Assembly (NCBI GenBank): GCA_012103035.1
Contig: JAAVLL010000002.1
Coordinates: 124,001 to 188,000 of the forward strand
Direction: 5' to 3'
Source: Brucella oryzae
Lineage (GTDB): Bacteria; Pseudomonadota; Alphaproteobacteria; Rhizobiales; Rhizobiaceae
DNA length: 64,000 bases
Positions 20,739 through 29,785 of the stretch are shown one piece after another. Numbering within the stretch: position 1 is the stretch's first letter; each line of letters starts with the position of its first letter. A model generated the notes under the pieces. The model saw nothing but the letters and a program-made list of their open reading frames with translations, did not search any database and had not been told where the DNA came from. The position numbers were made by a program, and so were the translations under genes.

Positions 20739-21265
20739 TTCACCTCGATCTGCTTCAGCTGCCATGCCCAGCGATGATCATAGCGCGAATCGTTCAACTC
20801 CTCATGCTGGTCGCGCGGGTAGACGATCCAGTATGGTCCCTTGTCACGCCGGTTCAACTCCTTGCCGTTCATCTTGTGTGCAACGAGGACGTCGTATTTA
20901 TAGGCGTCTTCCAGCGGAATGCTGATACTGTAATCGTTGAGCGCCAGCACCGTAATCGAATGGCTGGTCGCATCTTTTCCGTCGACGCCCACCGTCGCCA
21001 GAACGTCGCGCAGCAGGACCCCGTCAAAACTCTGCGGGCCTTCGGTCCAGGCCGTGTTCGTCTGCAATGTGTTCTGCGGCAGTTTTGTGAAGTCTTCGCC
21101 AGTCAGCGCGCGTGTCGTGCCATCCGGAGCGACGATGGTCATGGTGGGTGGCGCAGCATTGGCTGCGCCGGTGAAATGGGTGATTTGGCAGATGGCGAAA
21201 AGCGCGATCAGTGCCCGGAGCGCCAGAAGACGCCGGAAAGCGAACATCCAGTTTGCGCATGACAC
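20735..21265 (-). CDS. Exported molybdopterin-oxidoreductase-fold (SUOX-like) protein without cofactor cysteine
   Basis: 176 residues with an N-terminal signal ending near AANAAP. The body, with PDGTTRALTGEDFTKLP, FDGVLLRDVL and GPYWIVYPRD, matches the oxidoreductase molybdopterin-binding domain (sulfite-oxidase fold) seen in small periplasmic proteins. The only cysteines are in the signal region, so the molybdenum-ligating cysteine of the real enzymes is absent and catalysis is unlikely. Its stop overlaps the start of the hybrid kinase gene; a ligand-binding sensory partner for that kinase is the best inference. Confidence 0.7.
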   Translation of the reverse strand: MSCANWMFAFRRLLALRALIALFAICQITHFTGAANAAPPTMTIVAPDGTTRALTGEDFTKLPQNTLQTNTAWTEGPQSFDGVLLRDVLATVGVDGKDATSHSITVLALNDYSISIPLEDAYKYDVLVAHKMNGKELNRRDKGPYWIVYPRDQHEELNDSRYDHRWAWQLKQIEVK

Positions 21266-21571
21266 GTGAGATTCTCCAGAAACGAAAATTGCGAATGTAT
21301 CGAAGCTTAAATGGAGGACGCGCGCAATTTCAAGATTCTCTTGAACTTGCTGAGTGAAATCCCCTTCAAAAGCATCAACTCACACATAACATAAAAATTT
21401 GGTCCAATTCTAAATAAATATCAAACGGATTCACGGGATCTTTCAATATCTACCGGTGGTTACAAGTCATTTTGAATGAAATGGTGGGTTCTTCTTTGTG
21501 GCGCACCCCCTGAATAGGGAATTGTTTTAGCTACTAGAGCGTTCACTAAATGAGCGTCGGCCTGTTGGGGC
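21266..21571. other. AT-rich non-coding stretch
   Basis: No gene is supported. It is noticeably more AT-rich than the coding flanks and is likely to hold the promoter of the minus-strand sensor pair starting at 21265. Confidence 0.45.
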
Positions 21572-21760
21572 TTAGGAGGCTGGCGCAAAATTGGCGGGCT
21601 GCTTATCGACCGCGGGAGTCGGGGTCGATAGGCAGCCAACCAGTCCGGATAGCGCGGAAGCGGCGATAACGGTTACTCTCGGAACGATACGTTTCGAGCT
21701 ACGAATAAAACCGATCCTGCCTTTAACGAATGCTTTCTGGACAAGAATGGCCGACTGCAT
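21572..21760 (-). CDS. Possible small lipoprotein
   Basis: A 62-residue frame with a basic N-terminus (GRIGFIRSSKR), a hydrophobic stretch, and a lipobox ALSGLVGC followed by a short proline-rich tail. The ribosome-binding site is poor (AAGGCTC). The true start may be an internal codon nearer the lipobox. No known family. Confidence 0.38.
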   Translation of the reverse strand: MQSAILVQKAFVKGRIGFIRSSKRIVPRVTVIAASALSGLVGCLSTPTPAVDKQPANFAPAS

Positions 21761-21890
21761 CTGGTCGAGCCTTGTGAACCTGCCGTTCGGGTTCGTCGAT
21801 CAGAGCGAGCTTGCAACTCTTTCGCGTCCTTCATCTGGAGGGCGCGCTTTTTGCTTTTATCCGTATTGTTGCTGGAAACGCTTCAATAAA

Positions 21891-21931
21891 ATTTGTGACG
21901 ATTGCTGCTCATGGCAACGACCGTCACAAAT
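21891..21931 (-). terminator. Terminator-like hairpin after the 50-residue secreted protein gene
   Basis: Perfect 10-bp inverted repeat ATTTGTGACG/CGTCACAAAT with an inner TTGC/GCAA pairing, followed on the minus strand by a TTTTATT tract. It lies 39 bases after the stop of the small gene at 21970. Confidence 0.6.
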
Positions 21932-21969
21932 GAAGATATGGCAGTTCAGCTTCAAACAGTTTCCGGCGT

Positions 21970-22122
21970 TTATTTCTGTTCCGGTGCCGTTGTCTGAATG
22001 CTTGCAGTGGTTTGGGGCTTCTCCATCTTCGTGGAGGATTGAGCACTATGATAGGTGCAGTCTGCCATCGCAGCTGTAACCGACAGAGCGAGGACAGCGG
22101 TAGTCACGAACACGACTTTCAT
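21970..22122 (-). CDS. Small secreted protein, 50 residues
   Basis: ATG at 22122 has GGGAGAC just upstream. The product begins MKVVFVTTAVLALSVTAAMA, a textbook signal peptide, and the mature part DCTYHSAQSSTKMEK continues rich in Thr, Gln and Ser to a TAA at 21970. A terminator-like hairpin follows. Good start signal, signal peptide and terminator together support a real gene although it is short. Function unknown. Confidence 0.66.
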   Translation of the reverse strand: MKVVFVTTAVLALSVTAAMADCTYHSAQSSTKMEKPQTTASIQTTAPEQK

Positions 22123-22297
22123 GTCTGTCTCCCTTCAGTTTGGATGTGGCATTGCAACGGCAAGTTTAGCAGAGCCTGGCCAGCCTGTCGCATCACATCA
22201 TTTTTCGAAAGTCGCCCGCCACGTTTTGGCCGTAATTTCGCCGGTTCTTCGCCGCAATTCCTGATGGGAAAATATATCGTTTCTTTTCGCAAAACGT

Positions 22298-22322
22298 ATT
22301 TGGCGCGAAAATCGCGCCAAAT
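22298..22322 (-). terminator. Perfect hairpin after lipoprotein gene
   Basis: 11-bp perfect inverted repeat ATTTGGCGCGA/TCGCGCCAAAT with an AAA loop, 33 bases beyond the stop of the lipoprotein gene at 22356. The T tract after it is weak (ACGTTTT). It may terminate transcription or act as a protein-binding palindrome. Confidence 0.5.
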
Positions 22323-22355
22323 CATGGTTCTGCCTTAATGTGATTTCGGCCTCGT

Positions 22356-22736
22356 TCAGGAGGCGCAGCGGCTCACCACTGCGCGCTTGCCGCCCATGGA
22401 CAGGAACGAGATATGTAGCGTCTGGCCAACGGGTGAAATGGTGATGTTTTCTTTTGACTGCTGGCCATTGGCATTGCAGGACATGGCGACGGTAAACGTG
22501 CCTTCGTAATTGTTCATCCGCGTGACCGAACATTGGCTGTCGCGGCTGTCGAAACGCTCGCCGGAAATGGAGAAGCGCTGGCCATCGGGGCTGCACCAGT
22601 TGCCGGTGATGGGTGTGGGGTCGACGGGCGGTTTTGCAGGCGCGGCACTTGCCGAAGGACCGGGCGTCGTTTCGGAACACGCAGTCAATGCTGTGACAAC
22701 AAGGGCGAGGGCAAGCAAACCGGGCTTCTGCAACAA
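22356..22736 (-). CDS. Lipoprotein, 126 residues
   Basis: Signal with lipobox LTAC at residue 20, a Ser/Ala/Pro-rich linker, then a compact domain starting at ITGNWCSPDGQRFSIS and ending AVVSRCAS with four cysteines that could form two disulfides. The layout resembles small periplasmic lipocalin- or inhibitor-like domains, but no family is assigned. The RND pump gene ends about 145 bases upstream with its own terminator, so this is a separate unit. Confidence 0.7.
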   Translation of the reverse strand: MLQKPGLLALALVVTALTACSETTPGPSASAAPAKPPVDPTPITGNWCSPDGQRFSISGERFDSRDSQCSVTRMNNYEGTFTVAMSCNANGQQSKENITISPVGQTLHISFLSMGGKRAVVSRCAS

Positions 22737-22829
22737 TCTTCTCCTTCATGCATTGGGCAAGCCTCCTCTTAAAAAGAGATTCGGGCGATATCGCGACCAT
22801 GGCACGCCGGTCCACAATTTGCATGGAGA

Positions 22830-22853
22830 AAGGGCCGGATTGCTCCGGCCCTT
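22830..22853 (-). terminator. Rho-independent terminator after RND pump gene
   Basis: Stem AAGGGCCGGA/TCCGGCCCTT (10 bp, four-base loop) followed on the minus strand by TTTC. It lies 28 bases beyond the repaired stop at 22882, which supports that stop over the longer unrepaired frame that reads through the hairpin. Confidence 0.75.
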
Positions 22854-22881
22854 CATGAAGATGTGGGGAAGACGCCACCAG

Positions 22882-25800
22882 CTATTCGCCCGGAGCCAGA
22901 TGCGGGCCTCGATCCTGGCGCCTGCATGTTTCAACGGACGTTCGCCGGAGAGCTTGCGGATCAGCACATAGAACACCGGCGTCATGAAGATGCCGAAGGC
23001 AGTCACGCCGATCATGCCTGCGAAGACCGCGATACCCATGGCCGAGCGCATTTCCGCACCGGCACCGGTCGAAGTCACCAGAGGCACCACGCCCATGATG
23101 AAGGCCATCGAGGTCATCAGGATCGGACGCAGACGCAACCGGCTTGCCTCGACTGCAGCTTGCACGACACTTCGTCCGGAAAGCTCCAGCTCGCGGGCGA
23201 ATTCCACGATCAGGATCGCGTTCTTCGCCGATAGTCCCACAAGGACGATCAAGCCGATCTGGGTGAAGACATTGTTGTCACCTCCGGTCAGCCAGACGCC
23301 GGTGAGCGCTGCCATGATCCCCATCGGCACGATCATGATGATCGACAACGGCAGGGCAAGGCTTTCATATTGCGCAGCCAGCACCAGATAGACCAGCAGC
23401 AGCGCCAGCGGGAAGACGAGGAAGCCCGAATTGCCGGCCAGGATCTGCTGGTAGGTCAGATCCGTCCACTCGAAAGCGATGCCCGGAGGCAAGGTTTCCT
23501 GTGCAATCCGTTCGATGGCAGCCTGCGCCTCACCGGACGAGAAACCGGGGCCGGGTTGCCGTTGATATCGGCGGAAAGGAAGCCGTTATAACGGATGGCG
23601 CGTTCTGCACCCACGGTTTGCTCGACTTTCAGGAGGGCCGACAGCGGGATCATCTCGCCCGATTGCGAACGAACCTTCAGCTTGCCGATATCCTCGGCAT
23701 GGCTTCTGTAATTCGCATCAGCCTGAATGCGCACGCTATAGGTGCGTCCAAAGGCATTGAAGTCGTTGACATAGAGCGAACCGAGATAGATCTGCAGGGT
23801 TTCAAACACATCGGTCACCGCTACGCCTAACTGACGCGCCTTCGTGCGGTCGAGATCGGCATAAAGCTGCGGCACGTTGATCTGGTAGCTCGAATAGAGA
23901 CCGGCCAGCTCGGGCGTCTGATACGCCTTGGCGAGAAACGCCTTGGTCGCATCGTCCAGCGCCTTGAAGCCAAGCCCGTTGCGATCCTCAAGCTGGAGCT
24001 TGAAGCCGCCTGTCGTGCCGAGACCCTGAACCGGCGGCGGCGGGAACATGGCGATGAAAGCATCCTGAATGGCACCGAACTGCTGGTTCAGGTCTGCCGT
24101 GATCGCATTGGCCGAAAGTTCCGGGGTCTTGCGCTCCTCAAACGGCTTCAGCGTCACGAAAACGATGCCGGAGTTCGACGAGTTGGTGAAACCATTGATC
24201 GATAGGCCGGGGAAGGCGATGGCATTGGCCACACCCGGATGCTTGAGCGCGATGTCACTCATGCGGCGGATCACGTCTTCCGAACGGTCGAGCGTTGCCG
24301 CATCCGGCAATTGCGCAAAGCCGATCAGATATTGCTTGTCCTGCGCTGGAACGAAGCCGCCGGGCACCGCACGGAACAGCACGAAGGTGACGCCGAGCAG
24401 CACGACATAGAGCCCCATCACCAGCGACTTGCGCGAGAGAATGCTGCCAACGCCGCGCCCATAGGCTTCCGAGCTTGCACCGAAGAAACGGTTGAAGCCA
24501 CGGAAGAACCAGCCGAACAGCCTGTCCATGATGCGGGTAAGCCGATCCTTCGGTGCATCGTGACCGCGCAGAAGGAGAGCTGCCAGGGCAGGCGAAAGCG
24601 TCAGCGAGTTGAAGGCGGAGATCACGGTCGAGATCGCGATGGTGAGCGCGAACTGGCGGTAGAACTGGCCGGTCAGGCCGGTGATGAAGGCAAGCGGCAC
24701 GAAGACAGCGACCAGCACCAGCGCGATGGCGATGATCGGTCCGGACACTTCCTGCATGGCGCGATAGGTGGCTTCGACCGGGACAGCCCTGCTCGATATT
24801 GCGCTCGACATTTTCCACCACCACGATGGCGTCATCGACCACGATGCCGATGGCAAGCACGAGGCCGAAAAGGCTGAGCGCATTGATGGAGAAGCCGAAC
24901 ACATACATCACCGCGAACGTGCCGACGATGGAGACGGGAACGGCGACCAGCGGGATGATGGAGGCGCGCCATGTCTGCAGGAACAGGATAACGACGATCA
25001 CCACCAGCACGATGGCTTCAAGCAGGGTATGAATGACCGATTCAATCGAGGCTTTCACAAACGCCGTCGTGTCATAGACGATGTCGAAATCCACGCCTTC
25101 CGGCATGGTTTTCTTCAGGTCGGCCATGGCGGCATGGACGTTTTCGGAAATTTCAAGCGCATTGGAGCCGGGTGCCTGAAACACACCCATGCCAACCGCT
25201 GACTTGTTGTCGAGGAGCGAGCGCAGGGAATAATCAGCGGCGCCCATTTCGACACGCGCAACATCGCCCAGCCGGGTGATTTCACCTTCGCTGCCCGATT
25301 TCACCACGATATTGGCAAATTCCTCCGGTGACTGGAGACGGCCTTGCGCATTGACGGATAGCTGAAGGTCGAGGCCCGAAACGGACGGCGATGCACCGAT
25401 GACACCGGCAGCGGCCTGAACGTTCTGCTGGCGGATGGCATTGGCGATGTCGCTTGCGGAAAGTCCGCGTTCGGCAGCTTTCTGCGGGTCAATCCAGACG
25501 CGCATCGAATAATCACCGCCGCCGAATATCTGCACCTGACCGACGCCCGGAACACGGGCGATACGGTCCTTGACGTTCAAAACGGCATAGTTGCGCAGAT
25601 AGTTCACGTCATATCGCCCATCGGGAGAAATAAGGTGTACGACGAGCGTGAGGTCGGGCGAGCTTTTGGCGGTGGTAACGCCAAGCGTGCGCACTTCTTC
25701 CGGCAGGCGCGGTTCGGCCTGCGATATCCGGTTCTGCACCAGCTGCTGAGCCTGATCGGGATCGGTGCCGAGCGCAAACGTGACGGTCAGCGTCATGACA

Positions 25801-26061
25801 CCATCGGCGGTCGCCTGACTCTGCATGTAAAGCATGCCCTCGACACCGTTGATCTGTTCTTCGCGGCGTGGCGACGGTTTGGGAAATAACGGCCGGGTTG
25901 GCGCCCGGATATTGCGCGCGAACCACGATCTGCGGCGGCACGACTTCCGGATATTCCGAGATCGGCAGACCTGTCATGCCGATCAGACCGGCAACGAAGA
26001 TCAGGACCGACAGAACGCCAGCGAAGACCGGACGGTCGACGAAAAAGCGAGAAAAGTTCAT
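22882..26061 (-). CDS. RND multidrug efflux transporter, HAE1/AcrB family (several frame breaks)
   Basis: Inner-membrane proton-driven pump of a tripartite efflux system, about 1061 residues restored. It begins MNFSRFFVDRPVFAGVLS and shows HAE1 marks: ISEYPEVVPP, the porter domains, the TM4 proton-relay segment GIVVDDAIVVVENVER with two aspartates, and TM10 GLSAKNAILIVEFA. Breaks occur near 25880 (two bases), 24785 (two), 23548 (C4 to C5) and 22905 (C3 to C4); the last gives a stop at 22882 just before a terminator. The adaptor gene lies 102 bases upstream. Brucella carries BepE- and BepG-type pumps of this family; which one this is cannot be decided here. No outer-membrane channel gene is present. 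Confidence 0.93.
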
Positions 26062-26101
26062 CTGTTTATCCCCTTTAGGCGGATGGGCAAAGACTTCTCG
26101 G

Positions 26102-26127
26102 CCCGCGAAATCGGCAGATTTCGCGGG
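26102..26127 (-). other. Intercistronic hairpin between adaptor and pump genes
   Basis: Perfect 11-bp inverted repeat CCCGCGAAATC/GATTTCGCGGG with a four-base loop in the 102-base gap. There is no T tract. It could stabilise the upstream transcript and set adaptor:pump ratio. Confidence 0.5.
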
Positions 26128-26163
26128 TTGTGCTGAGGCTGAGCATTTGCGGTTAGCGCGCGC

Positions 26164-27372
26164 TCAGGCGCGCCGTTTTAATTCAGTTTTGGCAAGTGTT
26201 TCGGTGACGGGCTGCGGTACGACGACCACGCCCGGACGAATGCGCTGCAGGCCGTTGACGACGATATTCTCGCCGGGCTTCAACCCGCTTTCGATAATGC
26301 GCAACCCGTCATAATTGCGACCGAGAACCACTTGCCGGTATTCAATCTTGTTATCCGCACCGACCACGAAGACGAACTTCTTGTCCTGATCGGAAGAAAT
26401 CGCCCGGTCGCTCACCACCAGTTTTTCATCCGGTTCCGGTGTGCCGAAGCGGATGCGGACAAACTGGCCGGGTATCAGCCTTCCATCCGGGTTATCGATT
26501 GCCGCACGAACGCGGATCGTGCCGGTCGTGGCATCGACTTCATTGTTGATGAGCTGGATATGGCCGGAAATCGGCGTGCCTTCATCGGAAGCCGTGCCGA
26601 TCTGCACCGGAATGCGCTCGATCGCGTTTCCGCCGGGCGAGGCGGCAAGCCTGGCAAGCGCTCTGGTGACGACTTCCTCATTGGCGCTGAAGCTTGCATA
26701 GATCGGATCGACCGAAACGAGCGTGGTCAGGACCGGAGAGGCGGAACTTGCGGCAACCAGATTGCCTGCGGTCACTTCCAGTCGCCCGACGCGACCGGAG
26801 ATAGGCGCGCGCACTTGCGTATATTGAAGGTCAAGCTCGGCGGAGCGAAGGGTCGCCTTGGCGGAACGCAGGCTTGCCTGCGCCTCGTCATAGGCGCTGG
26901 AACGCTGGTCGAGGCCGCTCTGGGCGATGGTGCGGGTGGTCACGAGCTGGCGCCCGCGTTCCAGTTCGGTCTTGGCCAGCGCAACGCGGGCTTCTTCGGC
27001 GGAAACCTGCGCTTTCGCCTTTTCGACCGCTGCCGCATAGGGCTCTGGATCGATGGTCACGAGCAGGTCGCCCTGTTTCACCAGCGCGCCTTCGCGGAAA
27101 TGAGCTTTGAGGATAGCGCCGCCGACGCGCGGGCGAATTTCAACCCGGTCAATCGCTTCCAGACGACCGGAAAATTCTTCCCAGGTCGCAATGCGACGCG
27201 ATTCCGCCTTGGCAACAGAAACCGGAACGGCAGGCGGTGGAGCGGAAATATCGGTTGCGGCATCGGCTTTAAGATGCGGAGCACCAAAGAAGATGGCGGT
27301 GCCGCCTGCCGCAGACAATAGGATACTCAGACCGGCGCCCCAGAGGGCCCGGCGGGCTGTGATCGATGTCAT
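26164..27372 (-). CDS. RND efflux periplasmic adaptor (membrane fusion protein)
   Basis: 402 residues, uninterrupted. N-terminal membrane anchor (LWGAGLSILLSAAGGTAIFF), lipoyl half (EFSGRLEAIDRVEIRPRVGGAILKAHFREGALVKQGDLLVTIDP), long alpha-helical hairpin at about residues 105-170, second lipoyl half (LQYTQVRAPISGRVGRLEVTAG), beta-barrel and membrane-proximal domains. This is the AcrA/MexE type. It bridges the inner-membrane pump encoded just downstream and an outer-membrane channel encoded elsewhere. Start ATG at 27372 lies close to a 14-bp inverted repeat that may be its operator. Confidence 0.92.
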   Translation of the reverse strand: MTSITARRALWGAGLSILLSAAGGTAIFFGAPHLKADAATDISAPPPAVPVSVAKAESRRIATWEEFSGRLEAIDRVEIRPRVGGAILKAHFREGALVKQGDLLVTIDPEPYAAAVEKAKAQVSAEEARVALAKTELERGRQLVTTRTIAQSGLDQRSSAYDEAQASLRSAKATLRSAELDLQYTQVRAPISGRVGRLEVTAGNLVAASSASPVLTTLVSVDPIYASFSANEEVVTRALARLAASPGGNAIERIPVQIGTASDEGTPISGHIQLINNEVDATTGTIRVRAAIDNPDGRLIPGQFVRIRFGTPEPDEKLVVSDRAISSDQDKKFVFVVGADNKIEYRQVVLGRNYDGLRIIESGLKPGENIVVNGLQRIRPGVVVVPQPVTETLAKTELKRRA

Positions 27373-27386
27373 TATAGTCTTCCTAC

Positions 27387-27431
27387 AGCATAATCCGACC
27401 GGAGTGGAACGAGGATCGGTCAGATTATGCT
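27387..27431. promoter_or_regulatory. 14-bp inverted repeat upstream of efflux operon
   Basis: AGCATAATCCGACC and GGTCAGATTATGCT (13 of 14 pair, 17-base spacer) end 15 bases from the adaptor start codon. Efflux operons of this kind are usually repressed by a TetR-type protein binding such a site, but it could also be a dispersed palindromic repeat. No regulator gene is adjacent. Confidence 0.5.
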
Positions 27432-27443
27432 TTCAATAAAGGA

Positions 27444-27464
27444 GGTTAGAGCTTTGCTCTAACC
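27444..27464 (-). terminator. Terminator-like hairpin after esterase gene
   Basis: GGTTAGAGC-TTT-GCTCTAACC, 9-bp perfect stem with a three-base loop, followed on the minus strand by TCCTTTATT. It lies about 60 bases beyond the esterase stop and before the efflux promoter. Confidence 0.62.
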
Positions 27465-27523
27465 GGTGGGGCCGGCTTCAATGGGGCATCAGGTCAAAGC
27501 TTGGGAGGACTTCAGATCTGATG

Positions 27524-28361
27524 TTATGCTGCGATTGGCTTTGCGCCTGCCTGCCGGAAGAAATCGGAAAACAGGTCGATGAGTTTATGTTCCTGTGGCG
27601 ACCAGTCGGTGCCCGCCACCTTGTTTTCGGGTATCCAGCCCGCTTTTCCGGACAGGACATGCGATTGACTTTCACGCCCGCCTGACGAAGACGCTCGGCA
27701 TAGGCCTGCGTTTCATCGCGCATCGGACATTCGGCACTGGTGACGAGTAATGTCGGCACCAGACCGGCAAGACGCGTACACAGAGCGGGTGCCGCATAGG
27801 GTGGGCGAAACCCGCACACTCGCCCAGATAATGCTGCCAGCCATCCGACATCGTCTGAACGGCGCTTTCCGGGCAGTATTTGCGGAAAGACGCCGTGGCG
27901 AGGCAGGGATCGAGCATGGGCGAAAGCAGTATCTGACCCTTGAGGTCCGTCAGATTCTGATCGCGCGCCATGAGGGCCACGCCAGCAGCAATATTACCGC
28001 CCGCCTCTTCACCGGCGACGAACAGCATCGACTTCTTGTGCGCAAATTCGGGGCAACGCGCGCGCATCGAAGTCAGGATAGAATAGGCCACCTCAAGCGC
28101 CGCCGGAAACGGGTTGAGACAGGCCGACGAATATTCCGGCGAAACGACCACCGCACCTGCCTCGGCAAGTGTTTCGGCAACGCGCTCGCAGGCGCCAAGG
28201 CAGTTGACCGAGAAAGCCCCGCCGTGAAGGTGCAACACCACCGGCGGCGGAGAGAGCAATTTGGCACCGCGATAAACGCGCGCCGTGCAGGTGGAGCTAC
28301 CTGCCTGCCCATGGGCTTGCCCATGAACTTGCAATGTCTCAACCGTAAACTTCTCACACAT
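27524..28361 (-). CDS. Alpha/beta hydrolase, hormone-sensitive-lipase-like esterase (two frame breaks)
   Basis: About 279 residues restored. VVLHLHGGAFSVN is the HGGA/G oxyanion motif of the HSL family. The nucleophile elbow reads GEEAGGN rather than the usual GDSAGGN, so the catalytic serine position carries glutamate or alanine; activity is therefore uncertain. Breaks near 27797 and 27660 each repair with one C and give a clean C-terminus ending at 27524. It is divergent from a LysR regulator gene 125 bases away, a layout typical of a regulator and its target. Confidence 0.72.
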
Positions 28362-28414
28362 CTTTCCTGGCCTTCATGTATAGCGGCAAACCGCCATGGT
28401 TAGATATTAGCATT

Positions 28415-28424
28415 GTCTATAGAC
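28415..28424. promoter_or_regulatory. Palindrome in esterase-LysR divergent promoter
   Basis: GTCTATAGAC is a perfect 10-bp palindrome midway between the two divergent start codons, where a LysR-type regulator would bind. The assignment rests on position only. Confidence 0.35.
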
Positions 28425-28486
28425 TGGAATAGTCCCCTATAATTGGTTACACTGTCCAGAATCTCGAACAATGACGGCTTTTGATA

Positions 28487-29393
28487 ATGGACCAGCTCTC
28501 GGCCATGCGCGCTTTTCTCCGGGTTGTCGAAACCGGGAATTTCACGCGCGCCTCCGCCTCGCTCAATATGCCCAAGGCAACGATCAGCAATCTCATTCAG
28601 GATTGGAAGCCCATCTGCGCACAAAACTCCTCAACCGCACGACCCGCCGTGTTCTCGTAACACCGGATGGTGCACTTTACTATGAGCGCGCTGCACGATT
28701 GCTGGCCGATCTGGCAGAACTGGACGGCAGCCTGTCGAGCGCGCAGACCCTGCCCAAGGGTCGCCTGCGCGTTGAGATGGCAAGCGCGGTCGCCAATCTC
28801 ATCATCATTCCGGCGCTGATCGAGTTTCACCAGCGTTATCCCGATATCCAGATCGATCTCGGCGTATCGGACCGGCCTGTCGATTATGTAGCGGAAAATG
28901 TCGATTGCGCTATTCGCATCGGTGAGCTGACAGATCAGTCGCTGATTGCGCGCCGCATCGGCGACATGCATTTCATCGCCTGTGCTTCCGCCGAATATCT
29001 CGACCGTTGTTCCATGCCGCTCCACCCGTCCGATCTGAGCCGTAATTGTACGGTGGTCGGCTATTTCCGGCCATCGACCGGCCAGCAGATGCCGTTCCGT
29101 TTCAAAAGGGGACGGAGGAAATCGAGGTTAGCGGGCGTTATGTCGTGGCGGCCAATGAGGCGACCACCTATCTCGCTGCCGCGCGCGCGGGCTTGGCGTG
29201 GTGCAAGCACCCTATTCATGGTGAAGGACGACATTAAAACGGCACGTTGCGCCCCGTCCTTCAGGAGTGGGAGATCGATCCGATGCCGATCTATCTGGTC
29301 TATCCGCCCAACCGGCATCTGAGCAACCGCCTGCGCGTCTTTGCCGATTGGGTCGTCAAGACAGTTGCCAAGTCTCAACTCAACGGGAATTAG
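28487..29393 (+). CDS. LysR-family transcriptional regulator (five frame breaks)
   Basis: About 303 residues restored. N-terminal winged HTH ([27 protein letters not shown]) followed by the periplasmic-binding-protein-like effector domain ([15 protein letters not shown], then [17 protein letters not shown]). It belongs to the YafC/DsdC-like group that starts MDxLxAMRxF. Breaks near 28603, 29112, 29190, 29213 and 29236 are all single-base homopolymer shortfalls; the repaired protein ends at TAG 29391. The cluster of four breaks within 130 bases is dense but each repairs cleanly. Probably regulates the divergent esterase gene. Its stop overlaps the stop of the convergent small gene. Confidence 0.88.
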
Positions 29394-29704
29394 CGTGCAC
29401 AGCGCCGCTTGTTGAGCCGGACCTTGATCTTGTCGGGAGAGGTGCTTTTCGCCTTGTGTCCCGAGGAGACGATATGCGCGCGCACCGTGCAGTCGCCTGC
29501 CAGAACCTCGAAATTGTTGGAGCGGATATACATCACCGTATTGATCGGCTGGTCGGGCATCTTCTGCGCGACGGCGTCGACCACGGCGGTGACTTCCTTC
29601 GCCCTTTGTTTCGAGCTGCCATTGCTGGCAGCCAGCGCCGGGCTGAGCGCGGATGAAAATGCGAATATGCCCGCAAACAGAAAAGCAGTCTTAGCTTTCT
29701 TCAT
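29390..29704 (-). CDS. Exported protein of unknown function, 104 residues
   Basis: Begins [25 protein letters not shown], a clear signal peptide cut after ALA. The mature part is basic, with [31 protein letters not shown] and a lysine/arginine-rich tail with two cysteines (GDC, RRC). The start at 29704 is chosen because GGAGG sits eight bases upstream; an in-frame ATG two codons earlier is too close to it. No family recognised. Confidence 0.66.
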   Translation of the reverse strand: MKKAKTAFLFAGIFAFSSALSPALAASNGSSKQRAKEVTAVVDAVAQKMPDQPINTVMYIRSNNFEVLAGDCTVRAHIVSSGHKAKSTSPDKIKVRLNKRRCAR

Positions 29705-29785
29705 TGGCATGGCCTCCGATTGAGCTGGAATTGAATGGACCAACATAAGCCCTAATTGCGTCAATACCAGTACCGGAAAGCCGTT

